Shown here: positions 18,950-28,692 of the stretch, in pieces
Layout: every line of letters begins with the position of its first letter
How positions within the stretch are numbered: position 1 is the first letter of the stretch
Assembly (NCBI GenBank): GCA_003640645.1
Contig: QGHH01000005.1
Coordinates: 166,353 to 230,352, forward strand
DNA length: 64,000 nucleotides
Direction of reading: 5' to 3'
DNA from: Fredinandcohnia aciditolerans
GTDB taxonomy: Bacteria; Bacillota; Bacilli; Bacillales; Bacillaceae_L
Notes under the pieces: generated by a model
Told to the model about the DNA's origin: nothing
Databases searched by the model: none
The model's input: only the letters and a program-made list of their open reading frames with translations
Position numbers and translations under genes: made by a program

Positions 18950-20953
18950 ATGACACAATCACTAACAGACTTGTCGATAGCGTCAATTCGAACACTTTCG
19001 ATTGATGCTGTTGAAAAGGCAAATTCAGGACACCCAGGTATGCCGATGGGAGCAGCACCCATGACATATACTTTATGGACTCGACATATGAAACATAATC
19101 CGAAAAACCCACATTGGTTCAACCGTGATCGATTTGTTTTATCTGCGGGACACGGCTCTGCATTATTGTACAGTATGTTACACCTATCAGGTTACGACTT
19201 AACAATTGATGACTTAAAGCAGTTTCGTCAATGGGGCAGTAAGACCCCAGGGCATCCTGAGTATGGCCATACTGCAGGTGTCGATGCAACAACTGGCCCA
19301 CTCGGTCAAGGTATTGCTATGGCTGTTGGAATGGCGATGGCAGAACGCCATTTAGCGGGTGTCTATAATAATGACTCAATTGAAATTGTTAACCATTATA
19401 CATATGCCATTTGTGGTGATGGTGACCTGATGGAAGGTGTATCAGGTGAAGCTTCATCATTAGCAGGACATTTAAAATTAGGTCGACTAATTGTTTTGTA
19501 TGATTCTAATGATATTTCACTTGATGGTGATCTTAATCAAGCTTTTTCAGAATCAATCGAACAAAGGTATAAGTCCTATGGCTGGCAATATCTACGTGTT
19601 GAGGATGGGAATGACGTAGAAGCGATTGATAAAGCGATTGAGGAGGCTAAAGGAGATTTATACCGTCCAGCTCTCATTGAAGTTCGAACGACAATTGGTT
19701 ATGGTTCTCCAAACCGAGCTGGAAAGTCAAAAGCACACGGTGAACCATTGGGAGCCGATGAATTAAAATTAACGAAGGAAGCATATAACTGGACGTTTGA
19801 AAATGATTTTCACGTTCCAAGTGAGGTCTATACTCATTTTGAGGAAACAGTAAAAAGAACTGGTGAACAAAGTGAACAAGAATGGAATCAAATGTTCAGT
19901 CGATACAAGGAGACTAACCCAGAACTCGGGAAGCAGTTAGAAATGGCGATAGAGGGTAGACTTCCTGATGGCTGGGAGAACACGCTACCAGTTTATGAGG
20001 TGGGTAAGAAGCTAGCAACCCGAGCATCTTCTGGTGAAGCATTAAATGCAATAGCAAAGAGTGTACCGCAATTCTTTGGCGGTTCAGCTGATTTAGCGGG
20101 ATCAAATAAAACAATGATTAACGGTGCTTCTGATTTTATGCCTAAGGATTACAGTGGTCGGAATATATGGTTTGGAGTACGTGAGTTCGCAATGGGTGCT
20201 GCTTTAAATGGGATGGCTCTTCATGGCGGTGTGAAGGTATATGGGGGAACATTCTTTGTATTCTCCGATTACTTGCGGCCAGCCATTCGATTAGCTGCAT
20301 TAATGAAAGTTCCTGTAATCTATGTATTTACTCACGATAGTATCGCGGTTGGAGAAGATGGACCAACACATGAGCCTGTAGAACAATTACCAGCATTACG
20401 TGCAATGCCAAATTTATCTGTCATTCGACCAGCGGATGGAAATGAAACGGCAGCTGCATGGAGAACGGCAATTGAATCGAAAGATGTTCCTACTGCTCTC
20501 ATTTTAACGAGGCAAAACCTACCAACCTTGGAAGGAACAGCTGAGAAAGCATATGAAGGAGTTCAGAAAGGTGCTTATGTTATCTCACCAGCAAAATCTG
20601 GACAGCCAGCAGCTCTTCTACTTGCAACAGGATCTGAGGTTAGTCTTGCGGTTGATGCACAAAAGCAACTCGCAAGTGAAAATATTGAGGTGTCAGTAGT
20701 AAGTATGCCTTCTTGGGATCGCTTCGAGGCCCAGTCAAAAGAATATAAAGAGTCAGTTATTCCTCGGAATGTGAAAAAGCGTTTGGCAATTGAAATGGCA
20801 ACACCACTTGGCTGGGAAAGATATACGGGTGATGAGGGAGATATCCTTGGAATCCATGAATTTGGTGCTTCAGCTCCTGGTGAAATCGTACTTAAGGAAT
20901 ATGGCTTCACTGTTGAAAATGTAGTAAACCGTGTTAAACAACTGCTTCAATAA
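18950..20953 (+). CDS. tkt: Transketolase
   Basis: ThDP-dependent transfer of two-carbon ketol units in the pentose phosphate pathway. With the start at ATG 18950 (AAAGGA upstream) it has 667 residues, as in B. subtilis; the open frame up to 18875 has no support. ThDP site: [19 protein letters not shown] ... DSND. N-terminal substrate site: [17 protein letters not shown]. The pyrimidine domain includes [19 protein letters not shown] and [12 protein letters not shown]. Monocistronic, between ynzC and sirA as in B. subtilis. Confidence 0.98.
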   Translation: MTQSLTDLSIASIRTLSIDAVEKANSGHPGMPMGAAPMTYTLWTRHMKHNPKNPHWFNRDRFVLSAGHGSALLYSMLHLSGYDLTIDDLKQFRQWGSKTPGHPEYGHTAGVDATTGPLGQGIAMAVGMAMAERHLAGVYNNDSIEIVNHYTYAICGDGDLMEGVSGEASSLAGHLKLGRLIVLYDSNDISLDGDLNQAFSESIEQRYKSYGWQYLRVEDGNDVEAIDKAIEEAKGDLYRPALIEVRTTIGYGSPNRAGKSKAHGEPLGADELKLTKEAYNWTFENDFHVPSEVYTHFEETVKRTGEQSEQEWNQMFSRYKETNPELGKQLEMAIEGRLPDGWENTLPVYEVGKKLATRASSGEALNAIAKSVPQFFGGSADLAGSNKTMINGASDFMPKDYSGRNIWFGVREFAMGAALNGMALHGGVKVYGGTFFVFSDYLRPAIRLAALMKVPVIYVFTHDSIAVGEDGPTHEPVEQLPALRAMPNLSVIRPADGNETAAAWRTAIESKDVPTALILTRQNLPTLEGTAEKAYEGVQKGAYVISPAKSGQPAALLLATGSEVSLAVDAQKQLASENIEVSVVSMPSWDRFEAQSKEYKESVIPRNVKKRLAIEMATPLGWERYTGDEGDILGIHEFGASAPGEIVLKEYGFTVENVVNRVKQLLQ

Positions 20954-20956
20954 AAA

Positions 20957-20981
20957 AAGGGGTCGATTCGGGCCCCTATTC
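20957..20981 (+). terminator. Weak terminator of tkt
   Basis: GGGG(T)C ... G(G)GCCCC hairpin after the stop, followed only by TATT. Short and imperfect. Confidence 0.4.
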
Positions 20982-20996
20982 TACATAAACAAACGT

Positions 20997-21003
20997 TTCG
21001 ACA
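20997..21003 (+). promoter_or_regulatory. Spo0A box upstream of sirA
   Basis: TTCGACA is a perfect inverted 0A box, about 90 bases before sirA. In B. subtilis sirA is induced by high Spo0A~P, which supports the reading. Confidence 0.6.
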
Positions 21004-21094
21004 AAACTAGACGATTCTTACTCCAACGTCAGACAAAAATCACAGACTCTTTCGAATATACTATTCTTAATAGGTAGTATTAGGAGGAAAGAGT

Positions 21095-21535
21095 ATGAGA
21101 GAATACCACATTTATTTAATAGAAGAAGAATTTGCAACTCATTACTTTGGACGGGAATCACTAATCTATCATTTATTTTTAGAGCATAACCAAGCAAAAT
21201 ATGAGCGGAAAGAAATACTCAATAAGCAAATTGAATTTATTACAAGGGCGATTCCATCATTACGTATCCACCAAAAAATTGAAGGAAGCCTAGCTCATTA
21301 TTCTTATTATAGTCGTCAAAGTCATATGCACACTCTCGAATGGAATGAATTTAATAGCTTTGCAAAACTAACGATACATAATGATTACATCCATTTAGAG
21401 TCTACTGGCAGCTATGAAGCTGAGACGGCATTTTTTGAAATCCTTCGTAAATATGATCGTTGTTTCCTAGCAATGGATTTTAAAGCAAACAAATATGGGT
21501 GGTTAAACCCGATTAAGGAAAGAAAGTTTGTATAA
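21095..21535 (+). CDS. sirA: Sporulation inhibitor of replication SirA
   Basis: SirA binds domain I of DnaA and blocks new rounds of replication when cells commit to sporulation. Length 146 and the family landmarks match: an N-terminal EEFATHYFGRESLIYHLF segment and the C-terminal CFLAMDFKANKYGWLNPIKERKFV. Start ATG after AGGAGGAAAG. Position between tkt and yneF matches B. subtilis yneE. An upstream 0A box suggests Spo0A~P control. Confidence 0.93.
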   Translation: MREYHIYLIEEEFATHYFGRESLIYHLFLEHNQAKYERKEILNKQIEFITRAIPSLRIHQKIEGSLAHYSYYSRQSHMHTLEWNEFNSFAKLTIHNDYIHLESTGSYEAETAFFEILRKYDRCFLAMDFKANKYGWLNPIKERKFV

Positions 21536-21622
21536 AAGCTAGGAAAACATAAAACAAATATTGTATAATAGCTAATGGTTTAGTACACTGTAATGAGACA
21601 ACATGAAGGAGGAAGTTTTTTT

Positions 21623-21847
21623 ATGCAAATGTGGTTAGCTATCTTACTAATCGTGGTAGCTTTACTTGGTGGCGTTGCATTAGGATTTTTTATTGCACGT
21701 AAATACATGATGAATTACTTGAAGAAAAATCCACCAATCAATGAGCAAATGCTAAAAGTAATGATGATGCAAATGGGTCAAAAACCATCACAAAAGAAGA
21801 TCAATCAAATGCTAAAAGCAATGAACGGTCAAATGGACAAGCAATAA
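21623..21847 (+). CDS. yneF: UPF0154 membrane protein YneF
   Basis: Single-pass membrane protein of the UPF0154 family, 74 residues, function unknown. An N-terminal hydrophobic helix (residues about 4-25, ending GFFIARKYM) is followed by a basic, Met- and Gln-rich cytoplasmic tail with [22 protein letters not shown]. The ATG at 21623 follows AAGGAGG; the open frame to 21593 is not needed. It lies after sirA as in B. subtilis. Confidence 0.92.
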   Translation: MQMWLAILLIVVALLGGVALGFFIARKYMMNYLKKNPPINEQMLKVMMMQMGQKPSQKKINQMLKAMNGQMDKQ

Positions 21848-21876
21848 AAACTTGGACAAGTATGCATTCTACTACC

Positions 21877-21927
21877 ATAAAAAGCCATTTTTCTAGTGAG
21901 AATTTCACTGGAAAAGTGGCTTTTTTG
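21877..21927 (+). terminator. Terminator of yneF
   Basis: Long stem AAAAAGCCATTTTTC/GAAAAGTGGCTTTTTT around an inner AGTGA/TCACT helix. T runs on both sides suggest it also serves the convergent VOC gene. Confidence 0.85.
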
Positions 21928-21936
21928 TATTCGTTC

Positions 21937-22326
21937 TTATAATTCCATCTGATCTACGTTAAGCTCGATTAAATTTCCATCGGGATCCGCACAAAAGATT
22001 TGCGCAAAACCACTGACGCTATCCGGTTTTTCTAGGACGGTCACATTATTGATTGATAACCAATTTAATGTGTCATAGTAGTTCTCAACTCTTAGTGCTA
22101 AATGTCCTTCGCGACTACTTATACTTTTATCCTTTCGAATCGTTTGAGATTCCGGTAAGTAAATTAGATGTAACTGCTGGTTTCCAATTGCATACCAGGC
22201 ACCAGGGAAATCAAAATTAGGCCGTTCAATCTCGTTCAAACATAGAATATTGCTGTAAAAGTCTTTTGCCTTTTCAAGATTCGTTACCGTTAAACTCACA
22301 TGATGAAGCTCCTTGTATTTAATCAT
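21937..22326 (-). CDS. VOC (glyoxalase/bleomycin-resistance) family protein
   Basis: 129-residue metalloenzyme-like protein with two beta-alpha-beta-beta-beta modules. Likely metal ligands are His near residue 9 (HHVSLTV), His in GHLALRV and Glu in NLIELN. The DFYSNILCLNEIERP segment is typical of the glyoxalase I-like subfamily. The substrate cannot be told from sequence. Transcribed alone, convergent with yneF; not part of the conserved yneF-ccdA neighbourhood, so probably a lineage-specific insertion. Confidence 0.85.
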   Translation of the reverse strand: MIKYKELHHVSLTVTNLEKAKDFYSNILCLNEIERPNFDFPGAWYAIGNQQLHLIYLPESQTIRKDKSISSREGHLALRVENYYDTLNWLSINNVTVLEKPDSVSGFAQIFCADPDGNLIELNVDQMEL

Positions 22327-22491
22327 GAATATTCACCTCATTTTTTTCTCTAAACCCATTATAGTAAAACTTTTAAGGAAATAGAATATTTTACACTTAT
22401 TTCTCACTTAAAGCTTGGAAGCACCTTCCTAGAATTTTAAAAATTTGGTAAACTATTATGGCACTTATTTCGTCGTTCGGAGGATAATAGG

Positions 22492-24240
22492 ATGAAAATC
22501 TTTAAAGATTTAATGTGGTTTTTTAAACAGGAAAAAAAATCTTACATTACTGGTATTTTTTTATTAATGATCGTTGCTTTATTGGAACTAGTTCCACCAA
22601 AAGTAATTGGGATGACGGTTGATTTTATTGCACAAGGTACACTAACAAAAGAAATCTTATATAAGTGGTTAGCTATTTTGTTAGCAACTGCGTGTACTGT
22701 TTATATCGTTCGATTCTTTTGGAGAATTATGATTTTTGGCTCATCTGTCAAATTAGCAAGATTGCTTAGGAACCGTTTGTATGAACATTTTACGAAGATG
22801 TCGCAAGGATTTTTCCAGAAAAGAAGAATTGGTGACTTGATGGCACATTCCACAAATGATTTGCAAGCGATTCAACAGACAGCGGGATCAGGTGTCCTTA
22901 CCTTAGTCGACTCGCTTGCAACTGGTGGGTTTGTGTTATTGACGATGGCATTCACAATAAATTGGAAGCTTACTTTAATTTGTCTCATACCATTGCCGTT
23001 TATGGCTTTCTCTACGAATTATTATGGAACTCTGTTACATAGACGTTTTCATAAGGCGCAGGAAGCTTTTTCTAGTCTTAATGATAAAGTACAAGAAAGT
23101 GTTAGTGGAATAAAGGTTATTAAAACATTCGGGCAGGAAGAAGAGGATACAAATTTCTTTCGTAAGCAGTCTGATGATGTTGTTCAAAAAAATCTTTCCG
23201 TAGCAAAGGTTGATGCCCTTTATGATCCAACGATTTCATTAATTGTAGGTATTTCTTTCTTTCTAGCACTTGTGTTCGGTTCAAGGTATGTGCTATCTGG
23301 TGAAATGACACTAGGGGAGTTGGTCACTTTTACAACATACTTAGGACTTTTAATTTGGCCACTACTAGCTTTCGGGTGGCTATTTAATATAGTTGAGCGT
23401 GGAAGAGCTTCCTATGACCGGGTTTCAAAACTCCTGGCTGAACCTATGGAAATAAAAGATTGTAAGAATTCGAGTGAGACGACCCCATCAGGTGATGTCG
23501 TATATTCGATTTCAAAATTTGCATATCCTGGAGAACAAAAACAGACTCTTAACGAAATCTATTTTCACTTAAGACAAGGCCAAACACTTGGTATTGTTGG
23601 AAAAACGGGTGCAGGAAAAACGACATTATTGAAACTAATAATTCGTGAAATAGAAGGTTATGAGGGTAACATATTAATAGGTGAAAAAGAGATAAAAGGG
23701 TATACGCTAGAAGCCTTACGAAAAAGTATTGGGTATGTTCCACAGGATCATTTTCTTTTTTCGGCAACCGTCGCAGATAATATTGCCTTTGCAAAACCGG
23801 ATGCTTCAATAAATCAAGTTTTCGAAGCAGCAAAGACTGCGAATATCCATGATGATATATTACAGTTCACTGACGGATATGAAACAGTTGTTGGCGAACG
23901 CGGGGTGTCTTTATCAGGGGGACAAAAGCAACGTATTTCAATTGCTAGAGCTCTCTTAATGAACCCAGAAATATTAATTCTTGATGATTCATTATCTGCG
24001 GTTGATGCTAATACGGAAGAGGAAATTTTACGTGCTTTACGAGAAAATCGACAAGGAAAAACAACCATAATTACATCTCATCGTTTAAGTGCAATACAGC
24101 ATGCCAATCAAATTCTTGTCATAGAGAATGGCAGGATAGCTCAACATGGTACACATGACGAGCTTATGGAGGATGAAGGATGGTATCGTGATATGTATCA
24201 TCGTCAGCAGCTTGAATCGCTTGTTGAGCATGGAGGGTAG
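22492..24240 (+). CDS. ABC exporter half-transporter, degenerate-site subunit (BmrC/YheI-like)
   Basis: Half-transporter with six membrane helices (residues about 15-310) fused to an ATPase domain; 582 residues. Walker A GKTGAGKTT is near residue 373 and the signature LSGGQKQR is intact. Walker B reads LILDDSLSAVD, so the catalytic Glu is replaced by Asp, the degenerate-site pattern of BmrC in heterodimeric multidrug exporters. The next gene supplies a consensus Walker B. Start ATG after CGGAGGATAATAGG. Substrates probably drugs or lipids; inferred. Confidence 0.88.
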   Translation: MKIFKDLMWFFKQEKKSYITGIFLLMIVALLELVPPKVIGMTVDFIAQGTLTKEILYKWLAILLATACTVYIVRFFWRIMIFGSSVKLARLLRNRLYEHFTKMSQGFFQKRRIGDLMAHSTNDLQAIQQTAGSGVLTLVDSLATGGFVLLTMAFTINWKLTLICLIPLPFMAFSTNYYGTLLHRRFHKAQEAFSSLNDKVQESVSGIKVIKTFGQEEEDTNFFRKQSDDVVQKNLSVAKVDALYDPTISLIVGISFFLALVFGSRYVLSGEMTLGELVTFTTYLGLLIWPLLAFGWLFNIVERGRASYDRVSKLLAEPMEIKDCKNSSETTPSGDVVYSISKFAYPGEQKQTLNEIYFHLRQGQTLGIVGKTGAGKTTLLKLIIREIEGYEGNILIGEKEIKGYTLEALRKSIGYVPQDHFLFSATVADNIAFAKPDASINQVFEAAKTANIHDDILQFTDGYETVVGERGVSLSGGQKQRISIARALLMNPEILILDDSLSAVDANTEEEILRALRENRQGKTTIITSHRLSAIQHANQILVIENGRIAQHGTHDELMEDEGWYRDMYHRQQLESLVEHGG

Positions 24241-24244
24241 AAAT

Positions 24245-26029
24245 ATGAACAAAATGACGAAAAAAGACCAAAGGGCTGCTTTAATAAGACTGCTTTCTTA
24301 TACGAAAACCCATACACGAGAGTTTGTTATTGCATTCCTATTGCTATTACTTGCAACGATTGCGGACATTGTTGGTCCGATATTAATAAAAATTTTTATA
24401 GATGATTATTTAACACCACGTCATTTACCTGTTCAACCTTTAATCTATTTGGGAGCCATTTACCTTTTTATTCATTTTTCAAAGGTAATCCTTCAATATT
24501 TTCAATTGGTAAAGTTTCAAGAAATCGCATTGAAAATTATTCGCGAAATGCGGATTGAGGTATTTTCAAAGGTTCACAAACTTGGATTAAAGTATTTTGA
24601 TAAAACACCAGGCGGCAGTATTGTTTCTAGGGTTACGAATGATACAGAGGCAATCAAGGATATGTTTGTAGAGGTTGTTGCGACTTTTGTACAAAACGGT
24701 GTCTTTTTAATCGGAATTTTTATTGCAATGTTTTATCTTAATGTCCAACTTGCTTTAGTTTGCTTACTATTAATTCCAATTCTATTTATATTAATGCAAA
24801 CTTATCGCAAATTCAGTTCTAAATATTACCACGATATGCGAGAACGTCTTAGTCAGTTAAACGCAAAGCTTAATGAATCACTCCAAGGTATGGCTATTAT
24901 TCAGGTGTTCCGACAAGAGAAAAGACTACGTCGGGAGTTTGCTGATATCAATGATGCGCATTATCAAGCGGGAATAAAAAATATTAAGCTAGATGGTTTG
25001 TTACTGAGACCGGCAGTTGATTTCATTTATATTGTGACAATAATTATGGTGCTTAGCTTTTTCGGTATTTCATCACTTGAGAGTCCAATTGAAATTGGTG
25101 TACTTTATGCATTTGTAAATTATCTTGAACGATTTTTTGAACCAGTAAATAATATGATGATGCGTTTATCTTTGCTGCAACAAGCAGTTGTTGCATCTGG
25201 CCGAGTATTCGAACTTCTCGATCATGATGAGCTTGCACCACAAACAATTGGTAACGACAATCCATCAGTACAAAAAGGAGAAATTGAATTTAAAAATGTC
25301 AGCTTTTCTTATGATGGAAAACGAGATGTACTAAAAAATATCTCTTTTACAGCCAAACAAGGTGAAACTGTTGCTCTTGTTGGTCATACTGGTAGTGGGA
25401 AGAGTTCGATTATTAATTTATTAATGAGGTTTTATGATATTGAACGTGGAGAGATATTAATCGATGGAAATCCGATTAACTCTTATGAGAATAATGAACT
25501 TCGTCAAAAAATGGGCTTAGTGCTTCAAGATCCATTTTTATTTGTCGGAACCATTAAAGACAATCTTCGTTTACATAATCCGGATATTACCGATCACGAC
25601 ATCGAAGAAGCAGCAAAATTTGTTCAAGCAGATAGTTTTATAAAAAAACTAGAAGGTGGATATGATTTTCAGGTAGTAGAGCGAGGGTCAACTTTTTCAA
25701 GTGGTCAAAGGCAGCTTCTAGCGTTTGCAAGGACCATTGTGACGAATCCGATAATATTGGTATTGGATGAAGCGACTGCTAACATTGATACAGAAACTGA
25801 GGAAGAGATTCAAAAGGCACTCGAAAAAATGAGGAGAGGTAGAACGACAATCGCAATTGCACATCGATTGTCAACAATTCAAGACGCGAATCTAATCTTG
25901 GTATTACATCAAGGGGAAATTGTAGAAAGGGGAACGCACAAAGAATTGCTAGCCCAAAAAGGGTTATATTATAAAATGTATTTACTCCAGAATGGTAGTG
26001 TGGATCATGTTGAAAATGCTGTTATGTAA
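24245..26029 (+). CDS. ABC exporter half-transporter, canonical subunit (BmrD/YheH-like)
   Basis: Second half of the heterodimeric exporter, 594 residues with the start at ATG 24245, whose GGAGGG site lies in the last codons of the first gene, four bases upstream (translational coupling). Six membrane helices precede an ATPase domain with Walker A GHTGSGKSS and a consensus Walker B LVLDEATANID. The signature loop is altered to FSSGQRQL. So one composite ATP site is consensus and one is not. Shorter than B. subtilis BmrD. Confidence 0.88.
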   Translation: MNKMTKKDQRAALIRLLSYTKTHTREFVIAFLLLLLATIADIVGPILIKIFIDDYLTPRHLPVQPLIYLGAIYLFIHFSKVILQYFQLVKFQEIALKIIREMRIEVFSKVHKLGLKYFDKTPGGSIVSRVTNDTEAIKDMFVEVVATFVQNGVFLIGIFIAMFYLNVQLALVCLLLIPILFILMQTYRKFSSKYYHDMRERLSQLNAKLNESLQGMAIIQVFRQEKRLRREFADINDAHYQAGIKNIKLDGLLLRPAVDFIYIVTIIMVLSFFGISSLESPIEIGVLYAFVNYLERFFEPVNNMMMRLSLLQQAVVASGRVFELLDHDELAPQTIGNDNPSVQKGEIEFKNVSFSYDGKRDVLKNISFTAKQGETVALVGHTGSGKSSIINLLMRFYDIERGEILIDGNPINSYENNELRQKMGLVLQDPFLFVGTIKDNLRLHNPDITDHDIEEAAKFVQADSFIKKLEGGYDFQVVERGSTFSSGQRQLLAFARTIVTNPIILVLDEATANIDTETEEEIQKALEKMRRGRTTIAIAHRLSTIQDANLILVLHQGEIVERGTHKELLAQKGLYYKMYLLQNGSVDHVENAVM

Positions 26030-26061
26030 AAAGCCTTTCATTAGTTTGAAAGGCTTTTTTC
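26028..26061. terminator. Bidirectional terminator shared by the ABC exporter and ynzD
   Basis: AAAAAGCCTTTCA-TTAGTT-TGAAAGGCTTTTTT. It overlaps the stop codons of both convergent genes and has T runs in both directions. Confidence 0.85.
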
Positions 26062-26211
26062 CGATTTACCCGTATTATATTGATTTAATAGATTGTCTAA
26101 ATCTTGACTTACTTTAATGGTAGGTGTTGCTGTAAAACCGTGTTTCAAGACAATTTCAACCAACTCAGTTCTTTTTTGTTCAATTTTAAGTAGAAGTTGT
26201 TCTTTAGACAC
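26041..26211 (-). CDS. ynzD: Spo0E-family aspartyl-phosphate phosphatase (YnzD-like)
   Basis: 56-residue gene starting with GTG behind GAGAGGG, eight bases upstream. The translation begins MSKEQLLLKIEQKRTELVE and contains the Spo0E-family signature SQDLDNLLNQY after a KHGFTATPTIKV loop. The family dephosphorylates Spo0A~P and so delays sporulation. B. subtilis has ynzD just before ccdA, the same context. The 3' end runs into the shared terminator. Confidence 0.85.
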   Translation of the reverse strand: MSKEQLLLKIEQKRTELVEIVLKHGFTATPTIKVSQDLDNLLNQYNTGKSEKSLSN

Positions 26212-26422
26212 AGGAATAACCCTCTCATTTGTTATTAAGCTCCGTCATGGACGAGTTTTTTTATAGTATAACATATAATGGTAAATCAATGGTAAATAAC
26301 TTATTTGGAAATATATTCAACATTAGAATATTGCTATGACACAAAACGTTCATATTAAAAATTATGATTACTTGAGTATTTTTGCTAGAATGATATTGAT
26401 GAACGAATTAGGAGTTGTTAAA

Positions 26423-27130
26423 ATGGCAGATGTTAATGCATTACTTGCTTTTGGTGCAGGATTTTTATCCTTTATTTCACCATGTTGTTTACCTTTATAT
26501 CCAGCATTTTTATCATATATAACGGGTGCATCAGTAAGTGAATTGAAATCCGATAATGCAATGTTGCAAAGACGGAGTATTTTACATACCATTTTCTTTT
26601 TAATTGGATTCTCGATTATTTTCGTTATGCTTGGTTTCGGGACATCTTATGTAGGACAAATCTTCAGTGACTATAAGGACTTAATTCGTCAAATTGGTGC
26701 AATTCTCATTATATTCTTTGGTCTTGTTGTGCTCGGGATCTTACGTCCTGGATTCTTAATGAAAGACCGCAAAATTGAGTTTAAGAATCGCCCTGCGGGT
26801 TATGTTGGATCTATTTTTATCGGTATGGCTTTTGCAGCAGGTTGGACACCATGTATGGGCCCTATTTTAATGTCGGTTATTGCACTTGCTGGTACAAATC
26901 CGGATTCTGCAATGTTGTATATGGTATTATACTCATTAGGATTCTCTATTCCATTTCTTGTCCTTTCATTTTTCATCGGACGTTTACAATGGATTCGCAA
27001 AAACAGCATAAAGATTGTAAAAATCGGCGGATATGCAATGATTATTATGGGTGTTGTTCTTTATTTTGACTGGATGACAAAAATAATTGCGTACGCAACT
27101 GCTATTTTTGGAGGATTTACTGGTTTTTAG
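26423..27130 (+). CDS. ccdA: Thiol-disulfide transporter CcdA
   Basis: Polytopic membrane protein that carries reducing equivalents from cytoplasmic thioredoxin across the membrane for cytochrome c maturation and spore synthesis. 235 residues from ATG 26423 (TTAGGAG upstream); the open frame to 26336 is unsupported. Six membrane helices. The two functional cysteine regions are SPCCLPLYP near residue 20 and AGWTPCMGP near 145. First gene of ccdA-yneI-ccdC as in B. subtilis. The thioredoxin-like protein at 35.9 kb is a possible partner. Confidence 0.95.
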   Translation: MADVNALLAFGAGFLSFISPCCLPLYPAFLSYITGASVSELKSDNAMLQRRSILHTIFFLIGFSIIFVMLGFGTSYVGQIFSDYKDLIRQIGAILIIFFGLVVLGILRPGFLMKDRKIEFKNRPAGYVGSIFIGMAFAAGWTPCMGPILMSVIALAGTNPDSAMLYMVLYSLGFSIPFLVLSFFIGRLQWIRKNSIKIVKIGGYAMIIMGVVLYFDWMTKIIAYATAIFGGFTGF

Positions 27131-27173
27131 TCGAAGTAGCTACTTATGAAGTAGTTTAAGGAGGACCAGAATA

Positions 27174-27533
27174 GTGGCTAGAATTCTAGTTGTTGATGAT
27201 GCTAAATTTATGAGACTTACTCTCACAGATATATTTGTTAAAGCTGGTCATGAGGTTGTTTCAGAGGCTGTAAATGGTATTGAGGCAGTTGAAAAATATA
27301 AAGAGACTAATCCGGACCTAGTCACAATGGATATCACAATGCCTGAAATGAATGGCATTGAAGCTGTCAAAAGAATCAAGGAAATTGATCCAAAAGCATG
27401 TATTATTATGTGTTCTGCCATGGGTCAGCAAAAAATGGTCGTTGATGCAATCTCAGCTGGAGCTAAAGATTATCTTGTAAAGCCTTTTGATGCTAGTCGG
27501 GTTGTAGAGGCGGTTAATAGATTGTTAAATTAG
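27174..27533 (+). CDS. yneI: CheY-like response regulator YneI
   Basis: Stand-alone receiver domain, 119 residues, no output domain. Acidic pocket DD at 8-9, phospho-acceptor Asp53 (VTMDITMPEMN), Lys103 (LVKPF), and S81 in CSAMG. Starts with GTG behind AAGGAGG. Between ccdA and ccdC, where B. subtilis has yneI (once called ccdB); no partner kinase is known there. The strong similarity to CheY gives only the fold, not a role in chemotaxis. Confidence 0.92.
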   Translation: MARILVVDDAKFMRLTLTDIFVKAGHEVVSEAVNGIEAVEKYKETNPDLVTMDITMPEMNGIEAVKRIKEIDPKACIIMCSAMGQQKMVVDAISAGAKDYLVKPFDASRVVEAVNRLLN

Positions 27534-27537
27534 ATAT

Positions 27538-27573
27538 AAACCCATTTAAGATTAATCGTCTTAAGTGGGTTTC
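27538..27573 (+). terminator. Terminator after yneI
   Basis: AACCCATTTAAGA/TCTTAAGTGGGTT stem followed by a short T stretch, between yneI and ccdC. Confidence 0.7.
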
Positions 27574-27623
27574 ATTTGCTATAAGTGGAATTTCTAGACG
27601 ATTCATAAAAAGGACTGATTTAT

Positions 27624-28079
27624 TTGGTTATTGCATCTTCCATTGTCGCAATTATGATGGCGATTTTCGTAACCTTTCTAAGAGCAAAATCTGCCCAAAA
27701 ACCCGCTTCTGTTAAAAAAATTATATTGCCTCCTGTTTTCATGAGCACAGGCGCACTTATGTTTGTCCATCCAATGTTTCGCGTGACACCACTTGAGGTC
27801 TTAGAGGCCGTTGTGGTAGGAATGCTTTTTTCAATCCTGTTAATCAAAACCTCATCATTTGAAATAAGGGAAAATGATATATATATGAAACGTTCAAAGG
27901 CGTTTATATATATTTTAGTAGGGTTATTGGTCATTCGGATTGTTTTAAAATCGGTATTAAGTACATCAATTGATTTCGGAGAATTGAGTGGAATGTTTTG
28001 GATTCTTGCTTTTGCCATGATTGTTCCGTGGCGAATTGCGATGTATGTAAAATATAAAAGGCTTGCCTCAACATTATAA
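27624..28079 (+). CDS. ccdC: CcdC family membrane protein (YneJ)
   Basis: Integral membrane protein of the CcdC family, 151 residues, about four hydrophobic helices, function not defined beyond its link to the ccdA locus. Landmarks: RAKSAQKPASVKKIILPPVFMSTGALMF and the C-terminal MIVPWRIAMYVKYKRL. Start is TTG at 27624 after AAAAAGGA; no ATG precedes the conserved N-terminus. A terminator separates it from yneI, so it may have its own promoter. Confidence 0.88.
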   Translation: MVIASSIVAIMMAIFVTFLRAKSAQKPASVKKIILPPVFMSTGALMFVHPMFRVTPLEVLEAVVVGMLFSILLIKTSSFEIRENDIYMKRSKAFIYILVGLLVIRIVLKSVLSTSIDFGELSGMFWILAFAMIVPWRIAMYVKYKRLASTL

Positions 28080-28082
28080 AGA

Positions 28083-28120
28083 GGAAACCTCGGCAGACTT
28101 TACCGAGGTTTCTTTCTTTA
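28083..28120. terminator. Bidirectional terminator between ccdC and yneK
   Basis: GAAACCTCGG ... CCGAGGTTTC stem with T-rich flanks on both strands between convergent genes. Confidence 0.85.
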
Positions 28121-28124
28121 TAAT

Positions 28125-28559
28125 CTAAAATAATTCTTTATAAGGAGTGACGTCTATTTGTTTTTCTTTTAATGTTTTTAATAGGAATTTATGGTCCCGT
28201 TTCGGTGTGGCTATGATATAACCTCTAACCACCAAATCTTGTGAAATCTGTTTTGCTTTTTCAGTTAGAGCCAACTCACCAATTTTTCCAGCGATTTTTT
28301 GTCTAGCAACATCACGAAAAAGCTCTGGAACTGGTTTAACTAAATCCTCTAATAACGCCTTCTGCTCATTTGGCCACAAATGACGTGTTTCTTCTATGTA
28401 ATAATCCTGCCAATCTAAATCAGACTTTCCATCCTCCTTTGGAAGCTTTTTCAAAAACTTTCGGAACATAAAAAAGCCACCAATTGCAAGAAGTGTAATA
28501 AATAAGAATACCCATATCAATATAAACCATAAAAACCAACCAGTTAATTCCCACTGCAT
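28125..28559 (-). CDS. yneK: DUF2621 membrane protein YneK
   Basis: Single-pass membrane protein of the DUF2621 family, 144 residues: an N-terminal helix (residues about 5-30, WFLWFILIWVFLFITLLAI) and a soluble domain with LDWQDYYIEETRHLWP and LLEDLVKPVPELFRDVARQKIAGKI. Function unknown. Convergent with ccdC, as yneK is in B. subtilis. Confidence 0.88.
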   Translation of the reverse strand: MQWELTGWFLWFILIWVFLFITLLAIGGFFMFRKFLKKLPKEDGKSDLDWQDYYIEETRHLWPNEQKALLEDLVKPVPELFRDVARQKIAGKIGELALTEKAKQISQDLVVRGYIIATPKRDHKFLLKTLKEKQIDVTPYKELF

Positions 28560-28692
28560 GAATAGTTCACCTCAATGCTTCATTATACCTTAACTGATAA
28601 GTTTTTTAAAAGAAAGAAAACCTCTTTTTATATGAAATTTGCGTGGCAGATAAGACTTCATATTATTCTTTGTGATTGGGAAAAATACAGAT

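Noticed and set aside
20575-20910. 111-codon minus-strand ORF inside tkt
   Set aside because: Fully antisense to a conserved transketolase region; no start signal; codon shadow.
22325-22384. 19-codon ORF before the ABC exporter, considered as a BmrB-like leader peptide
   Set aside because: Its ATG lies within the VOC gene start, no ribosome site, and no attenuator pair follows.
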